A stretch of 64,000 bases of DNA from assembly GCA_001769195.1 (NCBI GenBank), contig MEOK01000017.1, positions 1-64,000 of the forward strand, written 5' to 3'. The stretch is from Bacteroidetes bacterium GWF2_40_14. GTDB taxonomy: Bacteria; Bacteroidota; Bacteroidia; Bacteroidales; UBA932. The position numbers and the translations under genes were made by a program. A model generated the notes under the pieces. That model did not search any database, was not told where the DNA came from, and saw only the letters and a program-made list of their open reading frames with translations. This document shows, one piece after another, positions 6,731 to 14,695 of this stretch; positions within the stretch are counted from its first letter, which is position 1, and each line of letters starts with the position of its first letter.

Positions 6731-8407
6731 CTAGTTATTGCCGCAACAATGCTTATATTTTTTACCGCTTCCACACGGGCAGGGGTCATTTCTTCCTGTT
6801 TTGCGAGATAGAATTGGCATTGCATATGTATTGTCAATCTGTTGTTTGGTTCTCTCTTTGTCAAAAATATTATACGAGGAGTTCCCTTTAAGTATCCATT
6901 TAGGAATGTTGTTGCTGTATTCTGTCACCAGTTTAAGAATGTTCTGGATCTCTTCAAAACTGTCGAAAATTAAATTATTCTTTAAGAATTTTATTGTTCC
7001 TGAGTGACTTACATCGTTTTGAATATTAAGCCATAACTTGTGAAGAAATGAATCAATATCTCTAACTCCGTTTTTTATCAGAAAAATTTTGATTTTATCT
7101 ATTTGAGGATTATTAAATGAGTAAAACGTTTTTGATGCATTCTCTATCTCTTTCCTGGAAAATATAAAATAATCTATTTTTTCTCTTTTTGATATCTCAT
7201 TAATAATTAAATTGGTATTAGCTATAAACATATAAAACAGATAGCGTGTGCCTGAAAGTTCATCTGTAATAATTTGCCTTTGCAGACGAGGGGAGCTGTT
7301 TAGACGTTTAATAATCTCTCCCTTTTCTATTGTCTCATCCTGATATTTATTTACAAATTCTACCATTTGGTTGAGTGATACAGCACCGTATAATGTTATT
7401 ACTCCAAGGATTATGTTCTCCAATTTATAATTTCTTTGCAGGGCTGGATCGTCTAATAAGGTGTCCAGGACCGGGATTATCGCACTTTTTATGTTTTGCG
7501 GAATTGTGACCGGGGGTTTGTCTTGAAGTGATAATGATATGTCTAATAATCCCGCAGAGAAGAGTCCGTCTAAGTCGTCATAAATGAAGCCTATATTTGA
7601 TTCTTCTTCATTCAGAAGAATTTTTAGTGCCGATAATTCGTTGTATGAGAGTACGTTTCTGAGAATTTGAGGTTGATTTATTATTGTATTTTCCACTAAT
7701 TGGGCACAGTCTGTTTTATTGTGACTGGTTTTCATTTTTATTCCATAAGAGCGGCCAAGTTCAATTATCTGTTCCTTTGTTTTGGTTGCAAATAATATAT
7801 CTGAGTATGTCATGACATAACCTTGACTTTCATCAAATTGTTTGTCTTCTTCATCTTCCTGCAAAAATGTATTTATCTCATTTCTATCAAAGTGAGAAGG
7901 ATCAAATTCACCTCCCAGCCACTCCTTATAGCTTTCATACTCTTCGTGATGGGGTTGCTTTAGTATCTCGACCATGTCTGAATATCCTCCTGCTCCACCG
8001 CAATCTTCCGGCGGGCAGTTCATCTCTCCCGCAATACATTGTGCGTATTTTACATTATCGTCTTCCGGTAGAATTTTTTCTAAAATAATTTCATGTTCCC
8101 ATGAATCGCCAAAGTCATATTCATATATTATTTTTTCCTTTTCTCTCTTCAATAAATCTGATACTCGCATGCATGAATAATCTACGTTGTTCATCTCTTC
8201 CCATAAGTCGTCGTCCTGCATCCTAACCGTATAAAATGTTTTGTTTTTTATAAACTGATGCAAATGCGAGTCTGACCAACCCATTGTTGTTTGGATTATT
8301 TGATGAAAATCTGACAATAATAAATCAGATGGTAAAAGAAGGCGTCTCCATATTTTTGGTTTGATCCCTTTTAAGGCAATTTGAATTTGGTAGATTTGAT
8401 TTGCCAT
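6731..8407 (-). CDS. pRiA4b ORF-3-like protein with C-terminal SEC-C zinc motif
   Basis: A 558-residue protein. Residues 1-185 match the plasmid pRiA4b ORF-3 family (PF07929): [22 protein letters not shown], the WSDSHLHQF motif, [13 protein letters not shown], and [15 protein letters not shown] with paired Cys. Residues about 200-530 are helical and unrecognised. Residues 537-556 ([19 protein letters not shown]) are a SEC-C motif that binds zinc. The family is common near mobile and accessory DNA; its molecular role is not established. The gene stands alone between two repeat islands, with its own promoter-like boxes partly inside a family A repeat. Confidence 0.85.
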   Translation of the reverse strand: MANQIYQIQIALKGIKPKIWRRLLLPSDLLLSDFHQIIQTTMGWSDSHLHQFIKNKTFYTVRMQDDDLWEEMNNVDYSCMRVSDLLKREKEKIIYEYDFGDSWEHEIILEKILPEDDNVKYAQCIAGEMNCPPEDCGGAGGYSDMVEILKQPHHEEYESYKEWLGGEFDPSHFDRNEINTFLQEDEEDKQFDESQGYVMTYSDILFATKTKEQIIELGRSYGIKMKTSHNKTDCAQLVENTIINQPQILRNVLSYNELSALKILLNEEESNIGFIYDDLDGLFSAGLLDISLSLQDKPPVTIPQNIKSAIIPVLDTLLDDPALQRNYKLENIILGVITLYGAVSLNQMVEFVNKYQDETIEKGEIIKRLNSSPRLQRQIITDELSGTRYLFYMFIANTNLIINEISKREKIDYFIFSRKEIENASKTFYSFNNPQIDKIKIFLIKNGVRDIDSFLHKLWLNIQNDVSHSGTIKFLKNNLIFDSFEEIQNILKLVTEYSNNIPKWILKGNSSYNIFDKERTKQQIDNTYAMPILSRKTGRNDPCPCGSGKKYKHCCGNN

Positions 8408-8415
8408 TTTTTATT

Positions 8416-8447
8416 CAAATATAGTAAAGATGATAAACCTTGTCAAC
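8416..8447 (-). promoter_or_regulatory. Candidate promoter of the pRiA4b-like gene
   Basis: On the minus strand TATATTTG (8416-8423) matches TAnnTTTG, with GTTG (8444-8447) 20 bp upstream as a three-of-four -33 match. The -33 box overlaps the first base of a family A repeat. Confidence 0.5.
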
Positions 8448-8471
8448 ACCTTGCCACAGTTTTTGGCAAGT
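8447..8471 (+). repeat. REP-like repeat family A, copy 5
   Basis: Identical to the 25-bp unit. Together with the inverted copy at 8592-8616 it encloses a 170-bp compound element that contains the shared spacer and the shortest hairpin B. Confidence 0.85.
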
Positions 8472-8517
8472 GGGTGTTTGCGTGGGCATTGCAGATACCA
8501 TTTTCGAATTTAAGTTA

Positions 8518-8553
8518 AAGTTATTTCCCACAGCCGGGCTGCGAGAATAACTT
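8518..8553. repeat. Hairpin repeat family B, minimal copy
   Basis: A 36-bp remnant keeping only the outer stems AAGTTATT/AATAACTT and CAGCC/GGCTG. The entire inner hairpin seen at 2358-2460 is absent. Confidence 0.75.
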
Positions 8554-8591
8554 TAAAACAAATGGTAAGCAATAATGTTTGATAATGAATC

Positions 8592-8616
8592 ACTTGCCAA
8601 AAACTGTGGCAAGGTG
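8592..8616 (-). repeat. REP-like repeat family A, copy 6 (inverted, abuts a stop codon)
   Basis: Exact reverse complement of the 25-bp unit. Its last base at 8616 touches the stop codon (8617-8619) of the minus-strand lipoprotein gene. Confidence 0.85.
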
Positions 8617-9675
8617 TTATCTCCTGTAAACAGATCCTGACTCTTTCTTCTCTTTGTTTTTCTCTTCGCTCTTTTTTGTCTCTGTTTTTTTAGTCTCTGC
8701 TTTTTGTTTTTGCTCAGAGTTTCTTTTTACTTCCGCATTTCTTTTTTGATCGGCGTTCTTTTTTGCATCTGCCTTTTGCTGTTGCTCACGGTTTTGCATC
8801 TCTTTCCTCACTTTCACTGAGTTACCGATCGGTTTACCATAGTAGTTGGTCTTCTCGTTCCTGTCACCTTGCTGAGTTGTGACCGGTGGGCGATTGTTTT
8901 CTGTATTTTGGCGTTTGACATCTTGATTCTGTCGGTTGTACTCCTGGTTGCGTCTGTTTACATCCTGGTTTTGTTGGTTGACATTTTGGTTCTGCCTGTT
9001 GACATCTTGATTTTGTCGGTTGATATCCTGGATCTGTCTGTTGGCATCTTGGTTCTGCCTGTTGAACTCCTGATTTTCTCTGCGTACTCCTTGATTCTGA
9101 TTGTTCCAGTTTTGTTGTTGCTGGCGGTCCTCTTTAGAGTAATTGAAGTTGCGGTTTTTTCTCACATTTTCATCATCCCACTTGCGTGCCCTGTGCCTGT
9201 CGTTTTCTCCCCAGTAAATTGCACTCCTTCTGTTTTCATTGAATCCGCGTACATATGGGAAGTTGCTATGGTCGTAGTAGTCGCGATAATAATACCTCGG
9301 ATAATGGGAAACATAATACTGGTGATGCATCCATGGTTGATATACGTTGATATCGAGAACTATGGCAAAACTGTTATACAAATCGAAGCTTGAGTACATC
9401 GACGGCATGTTCTGCGTATAGAACCATCTGCCATCGTTCAGATAAATAAAATTACGATTCGAAAGATCGTAGTAGCATTCGATGTCCGGCAAATAATAGT
9501 AACGTGCCCCGCTGTAATATGGAGGGGCCCATTGTGGATTTTCATCGCCATAACCGTAACCGGGTTGTCCTGTTGATATTCCTAAGCCTATCACACCACA
9601 TGCGGTAAACATGGTGGTTGAGAGTAAAATGACAGCTATTACTGCTAACTCTCTTAATCTTTTGATTCTCTTCAT
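8617..9675 (-). CDS. Lipoprotein with Asn/Gln-rich heptad repeats and a Lys/Glu-rich tail
   Basis: A 352-residue protein with a signal peptide and lipobox FTAC (Cys near residue 26). Residues about 40-150 are rich in Tyr, Trp and Asn (WAPPYYSGARYYYLPDIE), a pattern seen in uncharacterised Bacteroidota envelope proteins. Residues about 200-265 consist of about nine heptads of the form NRQNQDV. Residues 290-352 are charged and probably coiled (KKNADQKRNAEVKRNSEQK). No enzymatic motif is visible. It is probably anchored in the outer membrane with an extended low-complexity arm. It is monocistronic, with its stop codon joined to a family A repeat. Function unknown. Confidence 0.7.
   Translation of the reverse strand: MKRIKRLRELAVIAVILLSTTMFTACGVIGLGISTGQPGYGYGDENPQWAPPYYSGARYYYLPDIECYYDLSNRNFIYLNDGRWFYTQNMPSMYSSFDLYNSFAIVLDINVYQPWMHHQYYVSHYPRYYYRDYYDHSNFPYVRGFNENRRSAIYWGENDRHRARKWDDENVRKNRNFNYSKEDRQQQQNWNNQNQGVRRENQEFNRQNQDANRQIQDINRQNQDVNRQNQNVNQQNQDVNRRNQEYNRQNQDVKRQNTENNRPPVTTQQGDRNEKTNYYGKPIGNSVKVRKEMQNREQQQKADAKKNADQKRNAEVKRNSEQKQKAETKKTETKKSEEKNKEKKESGSVYRR
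8911..9085. repeat. 21-bp tandem repeat inside the lipoprotein gene
   Basis: About eight or nine degenerate 21-bp units encode the NRQNQDV heptads. Units are in frame, so copy-number change would alter only the length of the arm. Confidence 0.7.
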
Positions 9676-9767
9676 GATATAATATTTTTGATTGCCTGTT
9701 AATCAGACCTAACTTACACTTTGTAAGTATATGTACAATATACATGCCACTCAGCAACTCTGCTGCC

Positions 9768-9875
9768 CAGCCCTATGCTTTCATGGCCAAACATTGATAA
9801 TGAGGCCATTACGTCAAATAAATAATTTCGATAACTATCTGAATATGAGGACTTGGCCATGAAAGCATAGGGCTG
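9768..9875. repeat. MITE-like element family D, copy 1 (108 bp)
   Basis: Perfect 23-bp terminal inverted repeats (CAGCCCTATGCTTTCATGG at the left end; reverse complement at 9853-9875) enclose about 62 bp of unrelated sequence. The same termini occur at 44102-44208. No coding capacity. It lies between the divergent lipoprotein and mscS genes, 44 bp before the mscS start. Confidence 0.85.
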
Positions 9876-9918
9876 AGTATTTTTTTGTATCTTTACCACA
9901 ACTGATATCGGCATAATT

Positions 9919-10803
9919 ATGAATAATGTAGAAGAGATCCTTCACTGGATGAAAAAAACATGGAATATTGAGTTGTTTCATTTCGGGGACAGCCCATTTA
10001 CCACAAAGACGTTCTTCTTTCTTATACTTTCTCTTTTTCTGGTGATTTACCTTTCCGGACTAATCAGAAAATTATTGATCAGGAAGATTTTTCCTCGCTA
10101 TCATTTAGATATTGGAGTTGGCGAATCGGTAGGCACAATCGTGAGGTATATATTGCTGATTACCGGTCTTGTAATTATTTTTCAGACCACAGGGATAGAC
10201 CTGAGTGCATTGGGTTTATTGGTTGGTGCCTTGGGTGTCGGTATTGGTTTTGGTCTGCAGAGCATTACAAATAATTTTATCAGTGGAATTATTATCCTGT
10301 TTGAAAGGCCTGTCAAGGTTGGTGACCGGGTGGAGATGGACGACCTTGCCGGCAATATCGTCAATATTTCTGCGAGAGCAACCACTATTATCACCAACGA
10401 CAACATTGCTGTTATTGTGCCCAATTCCGACCTTATTAATAAAAGAGTAATCAACTGGAGTCTCAACAAAAGAGAGGTGAGGCTAAATTTTCCGGTGGGC
10501 GTTTCTTACAAAGAAGATCCTGAAGTTATTAGGAATCTACTGATAGAAGTGGCAAAGGAAAATCCGGGAGTACTTGAAACACCGGAGCCACATGTGCGTT
10601 TTGATGAGTTTGGCGAAAGCAGCCTTCGTTTTCAGATAATGGTATGGACAAGCGAATACATAGACAAACCTAAGGATCTCAAAAGTGAACTTTACTTTGC
10701 AATTTTTAAAAAGTTCAAGGAGCACAATATTGAAATTCCTTTTCCTCAACGCGATATCCATATTAGGAGCGGCGTGGCAGAGAATCTTACTAATATTAGT
10801 TAA
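9919..10803 (+). CDS. Small-conductance mechanosensitive channel, MscS family
   Basis: A 294-residue protein with three membrane segments (about 27-50, 68-88, 95-125). The third is the Gly/Ala-rich pore helix LGLLVGALGVGIGFGLQSITNNFISG. It is followed by the MscS beta domain (FERPVKVGDRVEMDDLAGNIVNISARATTIITNDNIAVIVPNSDL) and the cytoplasmic alpha-beta domain to about 290. Such channels release solutes when membrane tension rises after osmotic downshock. The length is that of a minimal MscS. It is monocistronic; its stop codon overlaps the convergent stop of the anti-sigma gene by three bases. Confidence 0.93.
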   Translation: MNNVEEILHWMKKTWNIELFHFGDSPFTTKTFFFLILSLFLVIYLSGLIRKLLIRKIFPRYHLDIGVGESVGTIVRYILLITGLVIIFQTTGIDLSALGLLVGALGVGIGFGLQSITNNFISGIIILFERPVKVGDRVEMDDLAGNIVNISARATTIITNDNIAVIVPNSDLINKRVINWSLNKREVRLNFPVGVSYKEDPEVIRNLLIEVAKENPGVLETPEPHVRFDEFGESSLRFQIMVWTSEYIDKPKDLKSELYFAIFKKFKEHNIEIPFPQRDIHIRSGVAENLTNIS

Positions 10804-12047
10804 AAAGAGATTTTAAACGTGATTCCGCTGGTTGTGAAGATAAGGTTTTCAGTCGCCAGGCCGGATACTGGTATTTTCATGAATGGCTCTATGTGAAGGT
10901 AGAGTGTAGGTGATATCTGTTTTTCAAATCCTATGCTGATATTCAGACGGCCTGCTATGTCGAACTGATTTGATGCTCCGGCTGTGTTTGTGGTTGTTGT
11001 CTCTACATTCTCCAGCTTGTATGTTCTTGTGGGCTCATTTCCCATAAACGACAGGACCTCTCTGAGTTCTTGCTTGCGCGATGTGGTTGTGTACTTCTCG
11101 CTCAGATACGCCAGTGACGATATTCCTCCTGCAATGTAATAGCTGCCCGACCGCCTTGAAAGGAATTTCCATTTGATGTTCAATGGAAAGTCGAGGTTTA
11201 TGAGACTTGCCCTTTTGTTGTCAGACGGAATAGCGGTATTGCTGACTGTGCTTTTACTCACAACTGTCTGGTTTTCTATCTGCATACCTGTAGATAAAGC
11301 AAGATTCTTTGATAGTGGAATGTCTATGTTTACTCCGCCGGAATAGTTGTATGCTGTGGATGTAGTCGTTGAATTTATCCCCTGGGCCACGTTTACACCA
11401 AATCGCACTTTTTTTGCCGGTTTATTGTCGGCATTGTCTGCAGGAGTGTTGGCAGGAGTGTTGGCAGCTATTGCTTGCCAGGTGTCTGTTGGTTGCGTTG
11501 TGCCCGGAGCGGATTGTTGCGTAACTGGTTGTTGTGTAACTGATTGTTGTGCAACTGGTTGTTGTGTAACTGGTTGTTGTGTAACTGGTTGTTGTGTAAC
11601 TGATTGCTTTATAGATGGTTGTTGTATGATTGTTTGTTGCTTACCGGTTTGCTGTGCTTCTGGTTTGACTGCCTTTTTTTTAGCAGAATTTTGTGCTATA
11701 ATTATTGACTTTTTGGGAGTGTGAATCTGGTCAGTATCGGTCTTGCTGCTATTGTCGATCACTCCTATCAGAGGGCTTCCAGCTCCGGCTGGCTGCACTT
11801 TTACATCTGGCTGATCTTTCCTGTACATGTTGAGCACAATAATCCCCAGCAGCAGGCATGCCGCAAGACCGGCCGCATAACGCATGAAGACAACTCTTCG
11901 CCTTCTATTCTCCTCTTTATTAAGAATGTACTTCTGCTTGCGGGCAAAATTCTCCCATGCACCTGCCACATACTCCTCTTCATATCCGGCAAGGGTATCT
12001 TTTATCAACTCGCTCAACTCTTTCCCTATCTCATTATCTTTATCCAT
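10800..12047 (-). CDS. Dual membrane-spanning anti-sigma factor (Dma-like)
   Basis: A 415-residue protein. Residues 1-50 are a charged helical domain starting MDKDNEIGKELSELIKDTL, the likely cytoplasmic sigma-binding part. Residues about 54-74 are one membrane helix (YAAGLAACLLLGIIVL). Residues about 75-205 are a disordered linker with repeated TQQPV units. Residues about 212-415 look like an outer-membrane beta-barrel (VRFGVNVAQGI...ISF ending in Phe, alternating strands). This inner-membrane, periplasmic linker and outer-membrane barrel layout is that of the Dma family described in Bacteroides thetaiotaomicron, linked there to vesiculation. It lies one base downstream of its ECF sigma gene. 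The family call rests on architecture and gene order. Confidence 0.75.
   Translation of the reverse strand: MDKDNEIGKELSELIKDTLAGYEEEYVAGAWENFARKQKYILNKEENRRRRVVFMRYAAGLAACLLLGIIVLNMYRKDQPDVKVQPAGAGSPLIGVIDNSSKTDTDQIHTPKKSIIIAQNSAKKKAVKPEAQQTGKQQTIIQQPSIKQSVTQQPVTQQPVTQQPVAQQSVTQQPVTQQSAPGTTQPTDTWQAIAANTPANTPADNADNKPAKKVRFGVNVAQGINSTTTSTAYNYSGGVNIDIPLSKNLALSTGMQIENQTVVSKSTVSNTAIPSDNKRASLINLDFPLNIKWKFLSRRSGSYYIAGGISSLAYLSEKYTTTSRKQELREVLSFMGNEPTRTYKLENVETTTTNTAGASNQFDIAGRLNISIGFEKQISPTLYLHIEPFMKIPVSGLATENLIFTTSGITFKISF
11511..11605. repeat. 15-bp tandem repeat inside the anti-sigma gene
   Basis: Imperfect GTTGTTGTGTAACTG units (plus-strand reading) encode the TQQPV pentapeptides of the periplasmic linker. 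Units are in frame, so linker length could vary without loss of the barrel. Confidence 0.75.
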
Positions 12048-12048
12048 A

Positions 12049-12627
12049 TTATTTATGGTTTGTATTATAATAAACCTGATACAATTCCCGTAACCTTTTC
12101 TTGGCCCTGGTAAGATATACTCTTGATGTACTCATGCTCATGTTCAGTTGTCCGGCTATCTCTTCGTGGCAGTATCCTTCAATTTCATAGAGGCAAAATA
12201 CCGTTTTCTGTACTTCAGGGAGTTCATTCAGCATTTCAATTATCTCTTGTGCAGTAAGCCGGCTGATTATTTCCGGTTGTTCTATATTGGCTCCGTGGCT
12301 CTCATGGATGTCGGGAAGCGCCTCTCTCTCAATGAGAGGCATCTCCCTTGTCTTCTTTCTGAATTTGTCTATTGAGGTGTTGATTACTATTTTGCGTAAC
12401 CAACCTTTAAAAGATTGTTTTGTGTCTAACCTCTCAATCTCAGAAAACACCTTCAGAAAACTATCATCCACTGTTTCAATGGCATCGTTTCGCTGGCTGT
12501 TATATAACATTGCGATACTCAAAGCGTAGCCGAAATATTTTTTATATAACAGCTCCTGATGCTTTATACTCTTTCGAATGCATCCCTGAATTATTACTTC
12601 TATATCGTCAAAGTCTGTATTTGCCAC
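12049..12627 (-). CDS. ECF-type RNA polymerase sigma factor
   Basis: A 192-residue protein starting at GTG 12627 (the frame is closed by TAG 16 bp further upstream). Region 2 is at about 22-90 (LLYKKYFGYALSIAMLYNSQRNDAIETVDDSFLKVF, then FKGWLRKIVINTSIDKFRK) and region 4 at about 125-185 (LNELPEVQKTVFCLYEIEGYCHEEIAGQLNMSMSTSRVYLTRAKKRLR). It should direct transcription of its own operon and of a regulon controlled by the downstream anti-sigma protein. A heptamer tandem array begins two bases before the start codon. Confidence 0.92.
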   Translation of the reverse strand: MANTDFDDIEVIIQGCIRKSIKHQELLYKKYFGYALSIAMLYNSQRNDAIETVDDSFLKVFSEIERLDTKQSFKGWLRKIVINTSIDKFRKKTREMPLIEREALPDIHESHGANIEQPEIISRLTAQEIIEMLNELPEVQKTVFCLYEIEGYCHEEIAGQLNMSMSTSRVYLTRAKKRLRELYQVYYNTNHK

Positions 12628-12628
12628 T

Positions 12629-12705
12629 CTATTGCCTATTGCCTATTGCCTATTGCCTATTGCCTAATGCCTATTGCCTAATGCCTATTGCCTAATGCCT
12701 AATGC
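12629..12705. repeat. Heptamer tandem array, 11 units, upstream of the ECF sigma gene
   Basis: Eleven contiguous 7-bp units, CTATTGC (seven) or CTAATGC (four), on the plus strand. They fill the leader of the sigma gene up to two bases from its GTG. The seven-base unit would shift any reading frame, and TAG stops arise in every frame, so the array is not translated. Copy changes would alter leader length or promoter spacing. Confidence 0.9.
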
Positions 12706-12737
12706 CCTGCAACAAAAACTATGCAAGACTATCTATC

Positions 12738-13727
12738 TTAATTTGATGCTTTAAGCTTGACAACGTATTTTACTATGGAATAAGGCAGTACGTCGGCAGA
12801 TATTATTCTGTCGTTCAATAGTTTGGCTCTTGTTTTCTGTGGTATCACACACAAACTTTGTTTGAAAGCCAGTTTTGATGGCATTATCAGGACAGATGTC
12901 CCTCCCTCTTTCATCAGTTTTATTCCCTCTTCGAGCCCTTGAACAGCTTGTCCCTGGCCGAGGAAGAACGATACACCATTTGTTACCTTGATTACATTGT
13001 CGTCCATGTATTTCCTGCTGAAGTCTATTGACACATAATCTACGGTGTTGGGCCTTCTGCCTGTTCCAGGGATGCTGTCTACAAAATAGAGCCCCGATGC
13101 ATATTTTTCAAATGCTGCATATTTGGTGCTCACATAATTTTCTATTGAGTCTCTTTGAATATCATCAATTTCTGTTTCTGTTTTTGCACTAACAATCCTA
13201 ATATCGATTATAAAATTGCTATTTGCAGAAAAATCGGAAGTACTGTAACTTCCATAGGCAAGGTATGATGGGATATAGAACCTATATTTCTCTCCTACCC
13301 TCATCATGCTGACGGCTTGGTCCAGCCCTTCGGGGATGATTGAATATGTGAGCAGCTTGAATTGTGCCGGTTTTTTCCCAGGCAGATCGTTTGTCTCGAT
13401 AGGGCCCAATGCTACGAATGGACTGTTAAGTAGCATTAAATCTGTTGGGTTCATATTCGTAATAGAATAATAGAAACTCACCACATCATTTTTCTTTAAG
13501 GCTGCTCCTGTCGGATTAGCTGTTAATACCTGATAATAAAATCCTTCTGAGTGTTTCTGTGCCTGAATATTATTGTCTGCCATATATTTGTACAATATCT
13601 GGTCGTCAATTTTTACCTGCCTCTCATAATCCGTTTCACCTATCGAACAAGAGAAAAGTATCAGACCCGACATAGCTATCAGCATGATTTTAGTTAAATA
13701 ACCCAGTGGAAGATTTTGTTTGCTCAT
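12738..13727 (-). CDS. FKBP-type peptidyl-prolyl isomerase lipoprotein with two FKBP-like domains
   Basis: A 329-residue protein with a signal peptide and lipobox LFSC (Cys near residue 27). Domain 1 (about 60-185) contains KKNDVVSFYYSITN, IPEGLDQAVSMMRVGEKYRFYIPSYLAYG and a final IDIRIVSA strand. Domain 2 (about 205-327) has FVDSIPGTG, VDYVSIDFSRKY, AVQGLEEGIKLMKEGGTSVLIMPSKLAF. Both keep the G-(L/M)-E/D-x-A-(V/I) and (Y/F)-IP-S-x-LA-(Y/F)G pattern of FKBPs, though aromatic pocket residues are only partly conserved. It is probably a periplasmic folding factor. Monocistronic. Confident for the fold, less so for catalytic activity. Confidence 0.82.
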   Translation of the reverse strand: MSKQNLPLGYLTKIMLIAMSGLILFSCSIGETDYERQVKIDDQILYKYMADNNIQAQKHSEGFYYQVLTANPTGAALKKNDVVSFYYSITNMNPTDLMLLNSPFVALGPIETNDLPGKKPAQFKLLTYSIIPEGLDQAVSMMRVGEKYRFYIPSYLAYGSYSTSDFSANSNFIIDIRIVSAKTETEIDDIQRDSIENYVSTKYAAFEKYASGLYFVDSIPGTGRRPNTVDYVSIDFSRKYMDDNVIKVTNGVSFFLGQGQAVQGLEEGIKLMKEGGTSVLIMPSKLAFKQSLCVIPQKTRAKLLNDRIISADVLPYSIVKYVVKLKASN

Positions 13728-13898
13728 AATTGAAAATTTTAATTGTTTACAAGACTATACGCTCACTCCGCTTAAAACGCTACAACGGCAACATTGCTCT
13801 GATCTGATATTTACTAATTGCTTTGCCAAAGGGGTTAGTAATGTTGGAGACTTCAGCAGAGTCGTTGCCACATATTGTTCCATATATTGGTATTTTAT

Positions 13899-13930
13899 TT
13901 TGTTTTTTGTAATTTTTTGCATTATTTTTG
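13899..13930 (+). promoter_or_regulatory. Promoter of higBA
   Basis: TTTG at 13899-13902 and TATTTTTG at 13923-13930 are separated by 20 bp, a full match to the Bacteroidota -33/-7 consensus (TTTG, 19-21 bp, TAnnTTTG). The higB ATG follows 18 bp after the -7 box. Confidence 0.65.
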
Positions 13931-13948
13931 TAGGTGAGATAATGAACA

Positions 13949-14242
13949 ATGAGAATAATTACATTCCGTAGGATTATAGAGTTTTCTGAGAAGTATGCAG
14001 ATTCGGATGTTGCGTTGCGAGAATGGTATTGTAAGACTCAAAGGGCAAATTGGGAGTGCTTTGCAGATGTGAGAAGGAGTTTTAACATTGTTGATGCTGT
14101 GGGTAACAATCGTTTTGTTTTTAATATCAAAGGGAATAGTTACAGGCTTATTGCAATTATACTCTTTAAAACAAAAATGGTTTATATTCGGCAGATATGC
14201 ACACATGCTGATTATGAAAAATATGACTGCTCAAAAATTTAA
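13949..14242 (+). CDS. higB: HigB-family mRNA interferase toxin
   Basis: A 97-residue protein matching HigB throughout: MRIITFRRIIEFSEKYADSDVALREWY, then WECFADVRRSFNIVDAV, NNRFVFNIKGNSYRLIAIILFKTKMVYIRQICTHADYEKYD. The RLIA strand and final HADYDK-like motif are family hallmarks; HigB cleaves mRNA at the ribosome. Length is typical (about 95-105). The toxin-first order with the antitoxin immediately after is the usual higBA arrangement. Its start follows a good consensus promoter. An ATG seven bases upstream (13942) is out of frame. Confidence 0.9.
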   Translation: MRIITFRRIIEFSEKYADSDVALREWYCKTQRANWECFADVRRSFNIVDAVGNNRFVFNIKGNSYRLIAIILFKTKMVYIRQICTHADYEKYDCSKI

Positions 14243-14246
14243 TGGT

Positions 14247-14669
14247 ATGAAACAAGAAACGTATATGATGAAACAAAAAACTTATATTGCAAATCCTGGC
14301 AGGCCTACTCATATAACTAGTAATGAGCAATATGAAATTATCCTAGATAGAGTTGAAGAGCTTTTACAGGTAGTTGATAATGATACTCCCTCAGATAATA
14401 AATATTCTGTGGAGTTGGAGTTGTTGTCTAATCTGGTTGCAGATTATGAAGAAGCATATTTGCCTGTCATTCAGCCTACTTTGTCAGAGATACTCCGTTT
14501 GCGAATGGTAGAAATGGGTCTGAATCAAAAGGGAGTTGCCAAATTATTGGATGTCAGCCCTTCTCGCATTAGTGAATACTTAAATGGAAGCAGCGAACCC
14601 ACATTAAAGGTCGCTCGTAATATGGGGAAAAAACTTTCTATTGACCCTCATATATTGCTAGGAGTCTAA
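14247..14669 (+). CDS. higA: HigA-family XRE antitoxin
   Basis: A 140-residue protein from ATG 14247, four bases after the higB stop; in-frame ATGs at 14223 (overlapping higB) and 14268 are alternatives. The N-terminal half (EQYEIILDRVEELLQVVDNDT...ELELLSNLVADYEEAYLPV) is the helical region that contacts HigB in this subfamily. Residues about 82-138 are an XRE helix-turn-helix (LRLRMVEMGLNQKGVAKLLDVSPSRISEYLNGSSEPTLKVARNMGKKLSID). It should bind the toxin and repress the higBA promoter. Confidence 0.9.
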   Translation: MKQETYMMKQKTYIANPGRPTHITSNEQYEIILDRVEELLQVVDNDTPSDNKYSVELELLSNLVADYEEAYLPVIQPTLSEILRLRMVEMGLNQKGVAKLLDVSPSRISEYLNGSSEPTLKVARNMGKKLSIDPHILLGV

Positions 14670-14695
14670 TTTAGAATATTTATAATTATTTTGTA

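Noticed and set aside
9714-9914. 66-codon minus-strand frame over the family D element
   Set aside because: Most of it is the inverted-repeat element; the same element at 44102 gives unrelated frames.
10182-10469. Minus-strand frame within mscS
   Set aside because: It is the antisense shadow of the conserved MscS pore and beta domains.
12629-12705. Heptamer array as a CRISPR or as an extension of the sigma-factor coding sequence
   Set aside because: There are no spacers, and the 7-bp period puts TAG stops in every frame, including 16 bp upstream of the GTG.
13720-13971. 83-codon frame upstream of higB
   Set aside because: It covers the FKBP-gene promoter side and the consensus higBA promoter, and shows no protein-like pattern.
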